From Planctomycetota bacterium (GTDB taxonomy: Bacteria > Planctomycetota > SZUA-567): DNA of 64,000 bases. The notes under the pieces were generated by a model. That model searched no databases, had not been told where the DNA came from, and worked only from the letters and a program-made list of their open reading frames with translations. Below, piece by piece: positions 34,471 to 43,525 of this stretch. Location of the stretch: contig JAGUZQ010000110.1 in the NCBI GenBank assembly GCA_020060765.1, forward strand, positions 1-64,000, in the 5' to 3' direction. Position 1 is the stretch's first letter; each line of letters starts with the position of its first letter. Position numbers and translations under genes: made by a program.

Positions 34471-34977
34471 ATGACTGCTGCCACTGAAAACCAGACCAGG
34501 TTCAGGCACTTTGCCAAAGTTTGCGAAATTCTGTCGAAACATGACCATATGCCGTCGAAACTGATACCTATTCTGCAGGAAGTGCAGGAGGAATACCGCT
34601 ATCTTCCGCAGGAAGTCCTTACCTTTGTCGCGACTTCGCTCGACATCCCCCCGGCTCAGGTATATGGAGTCGCGACATTTTATGCCCATTTCACCCTGAA
34701 ACCGAAGGGAAAATACGTTATCCGCCTGTGCGACGGCACCGCCTGCCACGTTCGCGGCTCCAACGGAATCCATCAGGCGCTGCTGAAGCGGCTCAACCTG
34801 ACTGAAACCTGTAACACCACGCCTGACATGCTGTTTACAGTCGAAACCGTCTCCTGTCTCGGCGCCTGCGGCTTGGCTCCGGTGATCGTAATCAACGAAG
34901 ACGTTCATGGTCAGATGACGCCTGAATCCGCTCTTAAACTGGTAGATGATATTTTTTTACAGGAGAACGTGAATTAA
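34471..34977 (+). CDS. hydC: NADH-dependent [FeFe] hydrogenase, NuoE-like subunit
   Basis: A 168-residue thioredoxin-like [2Fe-2S] protein. ILQEVQEEYRYLPQEVL and VYGVATFYAHFTLKPKGKY are typical NuoE segments. The four cluster ligands appear as CDGTAC and CLGAC. In trimeric electron-bifurcating hydrogenases this is the HydC/HymA subunit, which works with the flavoprotein HydB. It begins 15 nt after rex with GGAGG upstream, so rex and hydC are probably co-transcribed. Its stop codon lies within a Rex-operator-like palindrome. Confidence 0.93.
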   Translation: MTAATENQTRFRHFAKVCEILSKHDHMPSKLIPILQEVQEEYRYLPQEVLTFVATSLDIPPAQVYGVATFYAHFTLKPKGKYVIRLCDGTACHVRGSNGIHQALLKRLNLTETCNTTPDMLFTVETVSCLGACGLAPVIVINEDVHGQMTPESALKLVDDIFLQENVN

Positions 34978-34983
34978 TTCACG
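34966..34983. promoter_or_regulatory. Candidate Rex operator overlapping the hydC stop codon
   Basis: CGTGAATTAATTCACG (34968-34983) is a perfect 16-bp palindrome. Its core GTGAA-N4-TTCAC equals the central part of the Rex consensus TTGTGAA-N4-TTCACAA; only the outer TT/AA differ. It stands about 170 nt upstream of hydB, in the longest gap of the rex-hyd cluster, so it could control a separate hydBA transcript. Confidence 0.5.
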
Positions 34984-35151
34984 CGCGAGTGGTGGCGCTT
35001 GTTTTGTGGTGTGTATTTTGTCACAAGCAAGTTTTCGCGCGAGCTTCGTCTGTCGCGTCGCAATTAAAAATCCTATGCGTGAAAGCGATTTCCATTTCCG
35101 AAACTATATCGCCGTTTGTGTTGTTTTGCAAATACTATGCAGGAGAGTCAA

Positions 35152-37077
35152 ATGTTGAAAGGTCAAAACGGTTGCGCAACAAAGCCGATCAATCTGGCGA
35201 AGATCGCCACCGATTATGCCGCCCAGACAAAAAAACTTGCCCGGCGCGTTGTCATCTGCGCCGGCACCGGTTGCGTCGCCAACGGGTCGCTCAAGGTGTA
35301 CCGCGCTTTTGTCGAAGGCATCGCGAAAGCTGGCCTGCCGGTCGTGACTGAACTGACAGGAAAACAAGGAACGCTGGTGGATGGCATCCTGGTCAGTCGC
35401 AGCGGTTGCCAAGGGTTCTGCCAGATGGGGCCGCTGGTCACGGTCGAGCCGGACGGAATTCTCTACACCCGGGTCAAGGAAAAGGACGTCGCCGAGATTA
35501 TCGAGCAGACGCTCAAGCGCAACGAGGTGATTGACCGGCTCCTGTTCGTCAATCCTGCCGATGGCAAGCATTGCCACGGGCAGAACGATATTCCGTTTTA
35601 CACCCGTCAGCACCGCATGGTGTTGAAAGCCTGCGGCAATGTCGACCCGGAAGACATCAATGAATACATCCGTAACAGCGGCTATGCTGCGGCAGAAAAA
35701 GCGTATGTGAAAATGACGGCGCAAAGCGTGTGCGAGGAAATCACCTTCGCGGCGCTACGCGGGCGCGGCGGCGGCGGTTTTCCCACTGGCAAAAAGTGGG
35801 AACTTACCCGCATTCAGCCCGGAGAAAAGAAATACGTCATCTGTAACGGCGACGAGGGCGACCCCGGCGCGTTCATGGACAGAAGCGTAATGGAGGGAAA
35901 CCCGCACAGCGTGATCGAGGGCATGATGATCGCGGCTCTCGCTATCGGCGCGGACGAGGGATACGTCTACGTCCGTGCGGAATATCCGCTGGCAGTCAAA
36001 CGTATAAGAAAAGCGGTGGTGGAGGCGGAAAGACTCGGACTTCTGGGCGACGACATCTTTGACTCCGGGAAAAATTTCCGCCTCCACGTTATGGAGGGCG
36101 CGGGCGCGTTTGTCTGCGGCGAAGAGACGGCGCTGATGGCGTCCATCGAAGGCAAACGCGGCACGCCCCGACCCAAGCCACCGTTCCCGGCGCAAAGCGG
36201 ATTATGGGGCAAGCCTACTGTCATCAATAACGTGGAAACGCTGGCGACAGTGCCTCTTATCATCAACATGGGCGCGGCGGAATTCCGGCGGCTGGGCACA
36301 AAAGGTTCTCCGGGTACGAAAACCTTCGCGCTGACCGGGCATGTCGCCAACACCGGCCTGATCGAAGTCCCATTCGGCGCGACGCTGCGGGAAATCATTT
36401 TTGAAATCGGCGGCGGCATTATTGATGACGCGGGCAAACCTTTTCCCGGCGGATTCAAGGCGGTGCAGATCGGCGGCCCTTCCGGCGGCTGTCTGATAGA
36501 GGAGCATCTCGACCTGCCGCTGGATTTCGATTCGTTGCGCGGCGTGGGGGCGATGGTCGGCAGCGGCGGGCTGGTGGTGATGAATAAAAACACCTGCATG
36601 GTCAAGATGGCGCGCTTCTTCATGCAGTTCACCCAGAACGAAAGCTGCGGTAAATGCGTGCTCTGCCGCGAGGGAACCAAGCAGATGCTGGCGCTGCTGG
36701 ACGACATTATCGCAGGCGAAGCAACGGAAGAAACGATCAGCCTGTTGCGGGAAGTGGCGCTGGCGGTGCAGAAGGGCTCGCTTTGCGGGCTGGGCAAGAC
36801 CGCGCCTAATCCGGTGCTGTCGACGTTGCGCAATTTTCGTGCGGAAGTAGAGGCGCACATCGTGCAGAAGCGCTGCCCGGCGGGACAATGCAAAGCCCTG
36901 GTGATGCCGGAAATAATCGCGGAGAAATGCAAGGGCTGCACCGCCTGCGTGAAAAAATGCCCGGTCGGCGCGATTTCCGGCGAAGTGAAAAAGCCGCACC
37001 GCATCGACCCGGAGAAGTGCATCAAATGCGGCGCGTGCGCGCAGGTCTGCAAATTCGGCGCAGTCGTCGGCGTGTGA
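35152..37077 (+). CDS. hydB: NADH-dependent [FeFe] hydrogenase, NuoF-like flavoprotein subunit
   Basis: About 641 residues from ATG 35152, with AGGAGA 5 nt upstream. Residues 25-125 are a thioredoxin-like [2Fe-2S] domain (CAGTGC, SGCQGFC). A NuoF core follows, with FMN/NADH-binding GRGGGGFPTGKKW and NGDEGDPGAFMDR, then a [4Fe-4S] site ESCGKCVLCREG...GSLCGLG. A C-terminal pair of [4Fe-4S] clusters, CKGCTACVKKC and CIKCGACAQVC, completes it. In HydABC complexes this subunit oxidises NADH and splits or confurcates electrons between ferredoxin and the hydrogenase. It is preceded by a 174-nt gap with the candidate Rex site. Confidence 0.95.
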   Translation: MLKGQNGCATKPINLAKIATDYAAQTKKLARRVVICAGTGCVANGSLKVYRAFVEGIAKAGLPVVTELTGKQGTLVDGILVSRSGCQGFCQMGPLVTVEPDGILYTRVKEKDVAEIIEQTLKRNEVIDRLLFVNPADGKHCHGQNDIPFYTRQHRMVLKACGNVDPEDINEYIRNSGYAAAEKAYVKMTAQSVCEEITFAALRGRGGGGFPTGKKWELTRIQPGEKKYVICNGDEGDPGAFMDRSVMEGNPHSVIEGMMIAALAIGADEGYVYVRAEYPLAVKRIRKAVVEAERLGLLGDDIFDSGKNFRLHVMEGAGAFVCGEETALMASIEGKRGTPRPKPPFPAQSGLWGKPTVINNVETLATVPLIINMGAAEFRRLGTKGSPGTKTFALTGHVANTGLIEVPFGATLREIIFEIGGGIIDDAGKPFPGGFKAVQIGGPSGGCLIEEHLDLPLDFDSLRGVGAMVGSGGLVVMNKNTCMVKMARFFMQFTQNESCGKCVLCREGTKQMLALLDDIIAGEATEETISLLREVALAVQKGSLCGLGKTAPNPVLSTLRNFRAEVEAHIVQKRCPAGQCKALVMPEIIAEKCKGCTACVKKCPVGAISGEVKKPHRIDPEKCIKCGACAQVCKFGAVVGV

Positions 37078-37079
37078 AA

Positions 37080-37222
37080 AGTCTCCAGTCTCCAGTTGAC
37101 AGTCTCCAGTATTGCTTGCTGGAAACGCATCGTAAACAGGAAGGCAGTTGTGATTTATCAAACATCATAACCCATACCGCAAAAACTGGAGACTGGAGAC
37201 TGGAGACTGTCAACTGGAGACT
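37080..37222. repeat. Inverted pair of AGTCTCC heptamer tandem repeats between hydB and hydA
   Basis: The left arm (37080-37110) is AGTCTCC, AGTCTCC, AGTTGAC, AGTCTCC, AGT. The right arm (37185-37222) is the reverse complement extended by one more unit (ACTGGAG three times, ACTGTCA, ACTGGAG, ACT). A 24-bp block is perfectly complementary. The period is exactly 7 nt. The arms, 74 nt apart, would form a long hairpin in the hyd mRNA immediately before the hydA RBS. Confidence 0.75.
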
Positions 37223-37249
37223 ATTACCAACTTCTCAAAGGAAGAAATC

Positions 37250-39262
37250 ATGAACGCAAAAACGACCCTGACCATCGACAACCGCGAGGTGCGGATCGAA
37301 GGCGAGAAAAACCTGCTTGAACTCGCGCGCAAGGCCGGCATCGACATCCCCACTTTCTGCTACCACAGCAGCCTCTCCGTTTACGGCGCGTGCCGCTTGT
37401 GCCTGGTCGACATAGAGGGGCGCGGCATCGTTACCAGTTGTTCCACCAAGCCGGAACCAGGCATGAAAATCAGAACACATACCGAGGAAATACGCGGGAT
37501 GCGCAAGATCGCGGTGGAACTGCTGCTGGCCAGCCACGAACAGAACTGCCCCACCTGCGCGAAAAATACGACTTGCGAGTTGCAGAAACTCGCGCGCAAA
37601 TTAGGCGTAGGAGAAGTCCGCTTCAAGCCCACGCTCCGCCCGCAGCCGCTGGACAGAACGTCGGCGTCTCTGGTGCGCAATCCCAACAAGTGCATACTCT
37701 GCGGCGATTGCGTGCGCGCCTGCGCGGAAATCCAGGGCATCGGCGCCATCGACTTCGCCGGACGCGGCGCCAACTCCTGCGTGGTGCCCGCGTTTGGAAA
37801 AAATCTGGACGAGGTCGAATGCGTCAACTGCGGCCTCTGCGCCAGCGTCTGCCCCACCGGCGCGCTTACGCCGAAATCGGAAATTGAAGCGGTCTGGAAA
37901 GACCTGGACAATCCGGAAAAAACCGTAGTCGTGCAGATTGCGCCTGCCGTGCGCGTCGCGCTGGGCGAGGCGTTCGGGCTGGAGCCGGGGAAAATCGAAA
38001 CCGGCCGCATCGTGGCGGGACTGAAAGCGCTGGGCTTCGATCAGGTTTACGACACCTGCTTCGCCGCCGACCTGACGGTGCTGGAAGAAGCGACGGAATT
38101 CATCGCCCGGAAAACCGTCGGCGAAAAGCTGCCGCAGTTCACAAGCTGCTGCCCGGCGTGGGTGAAATATGCCGAACAGTTTTATCCGGGACTGTTGCCT
38201 AACCTTTCCAGTTGCCGCTCCCCGCAGCAGATGTTCGGCAGCCTGGCGAAGAAAATTCTGCCGGAAAAGCTGGGCGTGAAACGTGAAAACCTGAGCATAG
38301 TTTCCGTCATGCCCTGCACGGCGAAAAAATTCGAAGCCAAGCTGGACAAGTTCCGCCGGGACGGAATGCCAGACGTCGACCACGTTCTCACCACCCAGGA
38401 AGCCGCGCGGATGTTTGAAGAAGCTGGCATCAGATTCCGCGACCTCGCCCCGCAAAGCATGGACATGCCCCTGGGATTCAAGACCGGCGCAGGCGTGATC
38501 TTCGGCGCGTCGGGCGGCGTGACCGAAGCGGCGCTGCGTTACGCGGTGGAAAAAATCAAAGGCGTGGAACTGGACGCTGTTGATTTCCACGAAGTTCGCG
38601 GCGAGGCGGGTCTGCGCGAAGCGGAATACAACCTCGACGGGTTGCAGATAAAAGTAGCCATAGTGCACGGCCTGGCCAACGCGAAAAAGCTGGCGGAAGC
38701 GGCGGCGCGCGGCGAGTGCGCTTACGATTTCATCGAAGTGATGGCCTGTCCCGGCGGCTGCGTGGCGGGAGCGGGACAGCCGGTGTCGAAAGAACCGACC
38801 ACCCGCGCCGAACGGACTGCCGCTTTGTACGAAGCTGACAAGATGCTGCAACTGCACAAGTCCCAGGACAACCATCTTGTCGCGGAATGCTATCAGAAAC
38901 ACCTGGGCGAAATCGGCGGGCACAAGAGTCACGAACTGCTGCACACTTCTTACCGCAGCCGCCGCAGGATTTGCGGAGAGTCTTTGTCCCTGCTCGACGG
39001 CGCGCAGGGTGAAAAGCTGAAAGTGTCGGTCTGCGTGGGCACGAGTTGTTTCGTACGCGGCAGCCAGAAGATTCTCGAAGCGCTGGTCAAACACGTGCAG
39101 GAAAACAGTCTGGAAAACCTGGTGGACGTGCAGGCAACGTTCTGTTTTGAACGTTGCGGCGACGGCCCCAATGTCCGCGTCGGCGAGACGGTGATAGGCA
39201 AATGCGACATCACCACGGCCATCAAGGCGGTTGAGGAAAAGCTGGCGGCGGCGAAGAGCTGA
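37250..39262 (+). CDS. hydA: [FeFe] hydrogenase catalytic subunit
   Basis: 670 residues. The N terminus is a [2Fe-2S] ferredoxin domain (CYHSSLSVYGACRLC, ends near C64) and a His-type cluster region (HEQNCPTC). Two [4Fe-4S] clusters follow (CILCGDCVRAC, CVNCGLCASVC). The H-cluster domain has all three signatures: TSCCPAW (L1, relay Cys present), MPCTAKKFE (L2) and MACPGGCVAGAG (L3). The last ~80 residues are an extra thioredoxin-like [2Fe-2S] domain (CVGTSC, CFERC), typical of HydA in bifurcating complexes. It reduces protons to H2 in the cytoplasm. RBS AAGGAAG lies before the ATG. The long heptad inverted repeat just upstream may affect its expression. Confidence 0.95.
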   Translation: MNAKTTLTIDNREVRIEGEKNLLELARKAGIDIPTFCYHSSLSVYGACRLCLVDIEGRGIVTSCSTKPEPGMKIRTHTEEIRGMRKIAVELLLASHEQNCPTCAKNTTCELQKLARKLGVGEVRFKPTLRPQPLDRTSASLVRNPNKCILCGDCVRACAEIQGIGAIDFAGRGANSCVVPAFGKNLDEVECVNCGLCASVCPTGALTPKSEIEAVWKDLDNPEKTVVVQIAPAVRVALGEAFGLEPGKIETGRIVAGLKALGFDQVYDTCFAADLTVLEEATEFIARKTVGEKLPQFTSCCPAWVKYAEQFYPGLLPNLSSCRSPQQMFGSLAKKILPEKLGVKRENLSIVSVMPCTAKKFEAKLDKFRRDGMPDVDHVLTTQEAARMFEEAGIRFRDLAPQSMDMPLGFKTGAGVIFGASGGVTEAALRYAVEKIKGVELDAVDFHEVRGEAGLREAEYNLDGLQIKVAIVHGLANAKKLAEAAARGECAYDFIEVMACPGGCVAGAGQPVSKEPTTRAERTAALYEADKMLQLHKSQDNHLVAECYQKHLGEIGGHKSHELLHTSYRSRRRICGESLSLLDGAQGEKLKVSVCVGTSCFVRGSQKILEALVKHVQENSLENLVDVQATFCFERCGDGPNVRVGETVIGKCDITTAIKAVEEKLAAAKS

Positions 39263-39304
39263 AGCAGGCTTTCACGGAAATACGGTTTTAGCATGAGGTG
39301 AAAA

Positions 39305-41017
39305 ATGAAGCGCTCCAATTCACAAGTCGTTTTCACCAACCAGGCGCAATGCCGCGACTGTTATCGCTGCGTGCGGGTCTGCCCGGTCAAGGCTATCCGG
39401 CTGGCTGACGGGCAGGCTTACGTGGAGGAATCCCGCTGCATCGCCTGCGGCACCTGCATCCGCGAATGCCCGCAAGGGGCGAAGTCCTTCCGCGACGATT
39501 TGGATAAAGCCCGGCGTATTCTGCAAAGCGGAAAAACCGTCGCCGCCAGTATCGCCCCGTCTTTCGCCGCTGTGTTCGCGGATTGGGAACAGACGCGCTT
39601 GCCAGCGGCCTTACGCAGGCTGGGATTCGGATTTGTCGCCGAAACCGCCGTCGGCGCTTATCACGCCGCAATCGAAACCCGGCGATTCGTCGAGGCGCAT
39701 CCGGGTCGGAGCCAGGTATCTTCCGCCTGTCCGGCAGTGGTAAATTACATCGAACGCTACCGCCCGGAACTGCTGGACAGGCTGGTGCCGGTGGTGTCGC
39801 CCATGATCGCCCACGCGCATCATCTCAGAAAAAAGCTGGCCGGATGCCAAGTGGTTTTCATCGGCCCCTGCGTCGCCAAGAAGTTCGAGGCTGATCGGGC
39901 GGAATACCATGGAATGGTTGATTGCGCGCTGACTTTCGCGGAGCTGCGCCAATGGCTGAAAGCGGAAAACATCGACCTGTCCGAATGCGAAGAAAGCGGT
40001 TTCGACGAAGCGCCGGAAGGCGACGCCCGTCTGTTCGCGCTGGAAGGCGGAGGGGTAAAAACTTCCGGCTGGAGCGCGGATCTGCTGTCGGGGGAAGTAG
40101 TAGCGGCCAGCGGCTTCGAGGAAATCAACGCCGCGCTGGACTGCCTTGCCGATGGCGACGCCACCGCGTTTATCGAACCGCTGTTCTGCCCGCAGGGGTG
40201 CATCAACGGGCCTGCCATCGGCACGGAGGAAAATCTGTTCAACGGCAAAAAGTCGTTACTGAAATACGCCTGCGAAAATTGCGGCGGAAAACCGGTGTCT
40301 GTCCAACGACCGGAACTGACGGCGGAATTTCGCGCGCAGACTGACTCAAAAAAAGCGATCTGCGAAAACGACATCCGACAGGTACTGGAAAAAACCGGCA
40401 AGGCGGCAGAGGAAAACCAGCTCAACTGCGGCGCTTGCGGATACCCTTCCTGTCGCGAACAGGCAAAGGCGGTGTTGCGGGGAATGGCGGAGGCGGAAAT
40501 GTGCATCCCCTATATGCGGCGGCTGGCAGAGCAGCGCACCGACCGGATCATCGAAACCAGCCCCAACGGAATCGTGATTTTCGACGAACGGCTGCGCATC
40601 CTGCACATGAACCCGGCGTTCCGGAAAATGTTCATGACTTCAGACGCGGTCTGCGGGCAGCACGTCTCCTACCTGATGGATCCGGCGCCGCTGGAATCTC
40701 TCGCCTCGGGAGAAACCGAACAGGTGACACTGACTGTCGAGCATGAGAAATATCATCTCGCCTGCCACGAAATTCTGTACCGGCTTCCCGATGAGAAACA
40801 GTATGTCGGCATTTTCGTCGACATCACCAAGACCCGCGCCAGCCGCCAGGAGTTGGATCGCCTGCGCGCGCAAACCGTAAAGCAGGCGCGGGAACTGATC
40901 GACCATCAGATCAGGCTGGCGGAAACCATCGCCCGTTCGCTGGGCGAGAGCACCGCGCAGGGAGAAGACCTGATCGAAAAACTGCTGCTGATCGTCGGCG
41001 GGGAGCAGAAAGGCTGA
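39305..41017 (+). CDS. Sensory [FeFe]-hydrogenase-like protein with PAS domain (HydS/HsfB type)
   Basis: 570 residues. Two N-terminal [4Fe-4S] clusters are seen (CRDCYRCVRVC, CIACGTCIREC). An H-cluster domain has L1 SSACPAV, L2 GPCVAKKFE and L3 FCPQGC. The four Cys that hold the H-cluster are kept, but the proton-relay Cys that precedes the L1 ligand Cys is Ala. A further Fe-S motif, CGACGYPSC, is near residue 378, then a PAS domain (IIETSPNGIVIFDERLRILHMNPAF). The C terminus is helical. Group C sensory hydrogenases have this layout and are thought to sense H2 or redox state and signal to a partner phosphatase, here the next gene. Confidence 0.88.
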   Translation: MKRSNSQVVFTNQAQCRDCYRCVRVCPVKAIRLADGQAYVEESRCIACGTCIRECPQGAKSFRDDLDKARRILQSGKTVAASIAPSFAAVFADWEQTRLPAALRRLGFGFVAETAVGAYHAAIETRRFVEAHPGRSQVSSACPAVVNYIERYRPELLDRLVPVVSPMIAHAHHLRKKLAGCQVVFIGPCVAKKFEADRAEYHGMVDCALTFAELRQWLKAENIDLSECEESGFDEAPEGDARLFALEGGGVKTSGWSADLLSGEVVAASGFEEINAALDCLADGDATAFIEPLFCPQGCINGPAIGTEENLFNGKKSLLKYACENCGGKPVSVQRPELTAEFRAQTDSKKAICENDIRQVLEKTGKAAEENQLNCGACGYPSCREQAKAVLRGMAEAEMCIPYMRRLAEQRTDRIIETSPNGIVIFDERLRILHMNPAFRKMFMTSDAVCGQHVSYLMDPAPLESLASGETEQVTLTVEHEKYHLACHEILYRLPDEKQYVGIFVDITKTRASRQELDRLRAQTVKQARELIDHQIRLAETIARSLGESTAQGEDLIEKLLLIVGGEQKG

Positions 41018-41018
41018 C

Positions 41019-42170
41019 ATGCCGCCCGGAAACCTGTTTGTCGATTTTTTCCACGCGCAAAGCAGCAAGAAACCGGGCTGGCCTTGCGGAGACGTGGTCG
41101 CCTGCGAACGCGACGCCAAGGCCACCACCATCTGCCTGGCCGACGGCATCGGTTCGGGGATGCACGCGCATATCGCGGCGGAAATGTGCGTCAGTCGTTT
41201 CAAGGAACTGCTGCGACTCGGGTTTTCCTTCCGTCAGGCTTTTGCCCGGATCGTCACGACCATGGAATCGGCGCGTGATCCGCAAAAGCCCTACGCGGTG
41301 CTGACAGCCGTCAAAATACTGAACGACGGGATGACTACGGCGCTGACATATGAAATGCCTCCCCCGCTGCTGCTCATGCCGCGCAGCGCCTTTGCATTGA
41401 AAGGCAGGACGGAAAAAATCGGCGGCGCGCTGGTGACGGAAAACGACTGCTGCCTGCGGCGGGGCGAAGGGATTTTCATCTGCAGCGACGGCATCACCCA
41501 GGCAGGGCTGGGGCAGGGTCTGAATGCCGGCTGGGAAAGCGAAGGCGTACGGCGATTCATCAACGAATGTTTCGCCAGGGAAACCGCGATGGGAGAACTG
41601 CCCCGCAAGATTCACGAGCACGCCCGTTCCCTCTGGCGGGAAGGCGGCGACGACTGCACCGCGGCGCTGGCGGTGTGCCGTCCGGGACAGATCGCCAACC
41701 TCCTTACCGGACCTCCCGCCGACGATGAGCTGGATCGCAAAACCGTAACCGACTTCCTGGCTCGCGACGGGCTGAAAATCGTCTGCGGGGCGACTACCGC
41801 CAATCTCGTGGCGCGTGAAACCGGCCAGTCCCTGCGGGTGGAACAGCACACCGAAAGCCTGATCGCTCCGCCTCGCTACAAACTTACCGGTATCGACCTC
41901 GTAACCGAAGGCGCGGTCACGCTCAATCAGGTTTACAACCTGCTGGACGAAGGAGTGGAGAATCTGCATGAAAACAGCGGAGTCACCGAACTGCGCCTGC
42001 TGCTGAATGTTTGCGACCGGGTAAACTTCATTGTCGGCAAAGCGCGTAATTCCGCCAACAGCGATATCAGCTTCCGCCAACGCGGCATCCTCAATCGCGA
42101 ACGCATTGTTCCGCTGATCGCGCAAAGCCTGCGCAAGGACGGAAAGCTGGTGACGCTGGAAGAAATCTGA
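41019..42170 (+). CDS. SpoIIE-type PP2C serine phosphatase
   Basis: 383 residues beginning 1 nt after the sensory hydrogenase stop. Residues 1-220 are a PP2C/SpoIIE core: CLADGIGSGMHAHIAAEMCV, GIFICSDGITQAG and the late WREGGDDCTAALAV, which supply the metal-binding Asp residues. The C-terminal ~150 residues are of unknown fold. Phosphatases of this type are repeatedly found beside group C [FeFe] hydrogenases, where they may relay the PAS/H-cluster signal by dephosphorylating a regulator. The target is unknown; no anti-sigma antagonist gene is adjacent. It converges with xylA, leaving only 4 nt. Confidence 0.87.
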   Translation: MPPGNLFVDFFHAQSSKKPGWPCGDVVACERDAKATTICLADGIGSGMHAHIAAEMCVSRFKELLRLGFSFRQAFARIVTTMESARDPQKPYAVLTAVKILNDGMTTALTYEMPPPLLLMPRSAFALKGRTEKIGGALVTENDCCLRRGEGIFICSDGITQAGLGQGLNAGWESEGVRRFINECFARETAMGELPRKIHEHARSLWREGGDDCTAALAVCRPGQIANLLTGPPADDELDRKTVTDFLARDGLKIVCGATTANLVARETGQSLRVEQHTESLIAPPRYKLTGIDLVTEGAVTLNQVYNLLDEGVENLHENSGVTELRLLLNVCDRVNFIVGKARNSANSDISFRQRGILNRERIVPLIAQSLRKDGKLVTLEEI

Positions 42171-42174
42171 CTAG

Positions 42175-43500
42175 TCAGACATACTGGTTTATCAACTGTT
42201 CGTAAAGCTCCTGCTTGCCGCTGAGCTGCGAGGGTTCGCCGTTTTTTGCGGCCAGGGCGTGCAAATCCTCCAGCGACAGTCTCCCCGCCTCGAACTCCGC
42301 GCCCTTGCCTGAATCGAAACTGGCATATCTTTCCGCGCGCCACTTTTTATACGGCGAGCAGGACAGGATGGCGTCCGCCGCCACCAGCGCCCGGGCGAAG
42401 ACGTCCATGCCGCCGATGTGAGCGATAAAGATATCCTCCAGATCAGTGGAATTGCGGCGGGTCTTGGCGTCGAAATTGACACCGCCCACCAATCCGCCCG
42501 CCTGCAGAATCACCAGCATCGCCTCGGTGGTCTCGTAAACATTGAGCGGAAACTGGTCGGTGTCCCAACCGTTCTGGCAGTCGCCGCGGTTGGCATCGAT
42601 ACTACCCAACATTCCCGCATCAGCGGCTACCTGCAATTCGTGCTGGAAAGTGTGCTGCGCGAGAGTGGCGTGGTTGACCTCGATATTGAGCCTGAAATCA
42701 TTTTCCAACCCATGCTGGCGGAGAAAGCAGATAACGGTGGCGCTGTCGAAATCGTACTGGTGCTTGCTGGGCTCCATCGGTTTGGGCTCGATAAAAAAGC
42801 TGCCCTTAAATCCGTTACCACGCGCATAATCCCGGGCGAGAGTGAGAAAACGTGCAAAATGTTCCTGCTCGCGTTTCATGTCGGTGTTGAGCAGTGAGGA
42901 ATATCCCTCGCGACCGCCCCAGAACAGAAAATTTTCCCCGCCCAGCGCGAGAGTCACGTCGATGGCGTTTTTCACCTGCGCTCCGGCGTAGGCGAGGGTG
43001 GCGAAATCTGGGTTGGTGGCGGCGCCGTTCATGTAACGGGCGTGACTGAAAAGATTGGCCGTGCCCCACAGCAGCTTGACGCCGGAAGCGGCCTGCTTTT
43101 CCTTGGCATAGGCGACAATCGACGCCAGCCGCTTTTCCGTTTCACTTAGCGTTGCCCCTTCCTCGACCAGATCAAAATCGTGGAAGCAATAGTACGGCGC
43201 ACCCAGTTTGGTGATGAATTCAAAAGCGGCGTCCATTTTATTGCGGGCGCGCGCCAGCGGATCGCCTCCCTCCAGCCAGGGAAAGAACTTGGTCGCGCCG
43301 CCAAACGGATCCGCGCCGGAACCGCAGAAGGTGTGCCAGTAACAGACGGCGAAGCGCAGAATCTCCTTCATCGTTTTCCCGCCCACATTGGCGTTTTCGT
43401 CATACCACTTGAAGGCGAGCGGGTTGTCGCTGCCCTGCCCTTCGTAAGGGATTTTTCCTATTGCCGGAAAATATTCCTGCTTGCCGGTAACGATATCCAT
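42175..43500 (-). CDS. xylA: Xylose isomerase
   Basis: 441 residues, a normal class II length. Interconverts D-xylose and D-xylulose with two divalent metals. Visible are [22 protein letters not shown], the [14 protein letters not shown] segment and [17 protein letters not shown], carrying the metal-binding Glu/Asp/His residues. The start at 43500 is preceded by AAGGAGCGGG. A frame extension to 43539 is unlikely. It follows xylB by 25 nt in the same operon. Confidence 0.97.
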   Translation of the reverse strand: MDIVTGKQEYFPAIGKIPYEGQGSDNPLAFKWYDENANVGGKTMKEILRFAVCYWHTFCGSGADPFGGATKFFPWLEGGDPLARARNKMDAAFEFITKLGAPYYCFHDFDLVEEGATLSETEKRLASIVAYAKEKQAASGVKLLWGTANLFSHARYMNGAATNPDFATLAYAGAQVKNAIDVTLALGGENFLFWGGREGYSSLLNTDMKREQEHFARFLTLARDYARGNGFKGSFFIEPKPMEPSKHQYDFDSATVICFLRQHGLENDFRLNIEVNHATLAQHTFQHELQVAADAGMLGSIDANRGDCQNGWDTDQFPLNVYETTEAMLVILQAGGLVGGVNFDAKTRRNSTDLEDIFIAHIGGMDVFARALVAADAILSCSPYKKWRAERYASFDSGKGAEFEAGRLSLEDLHALAAKNGEPSQLSGKQELYEQLINQYV

Positions 43501-43525
43501 ACCCGCTCCTTTCTTAAAAATAAAG

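Noticed and set aside
34997-35032. Second Rex site in the hydC-hydB gap (TTGTG...CACAA)
   Set aside because: The half-sites are 12 nt apart instead of the spacing of the Rex consensus, and the inner bases do not match.
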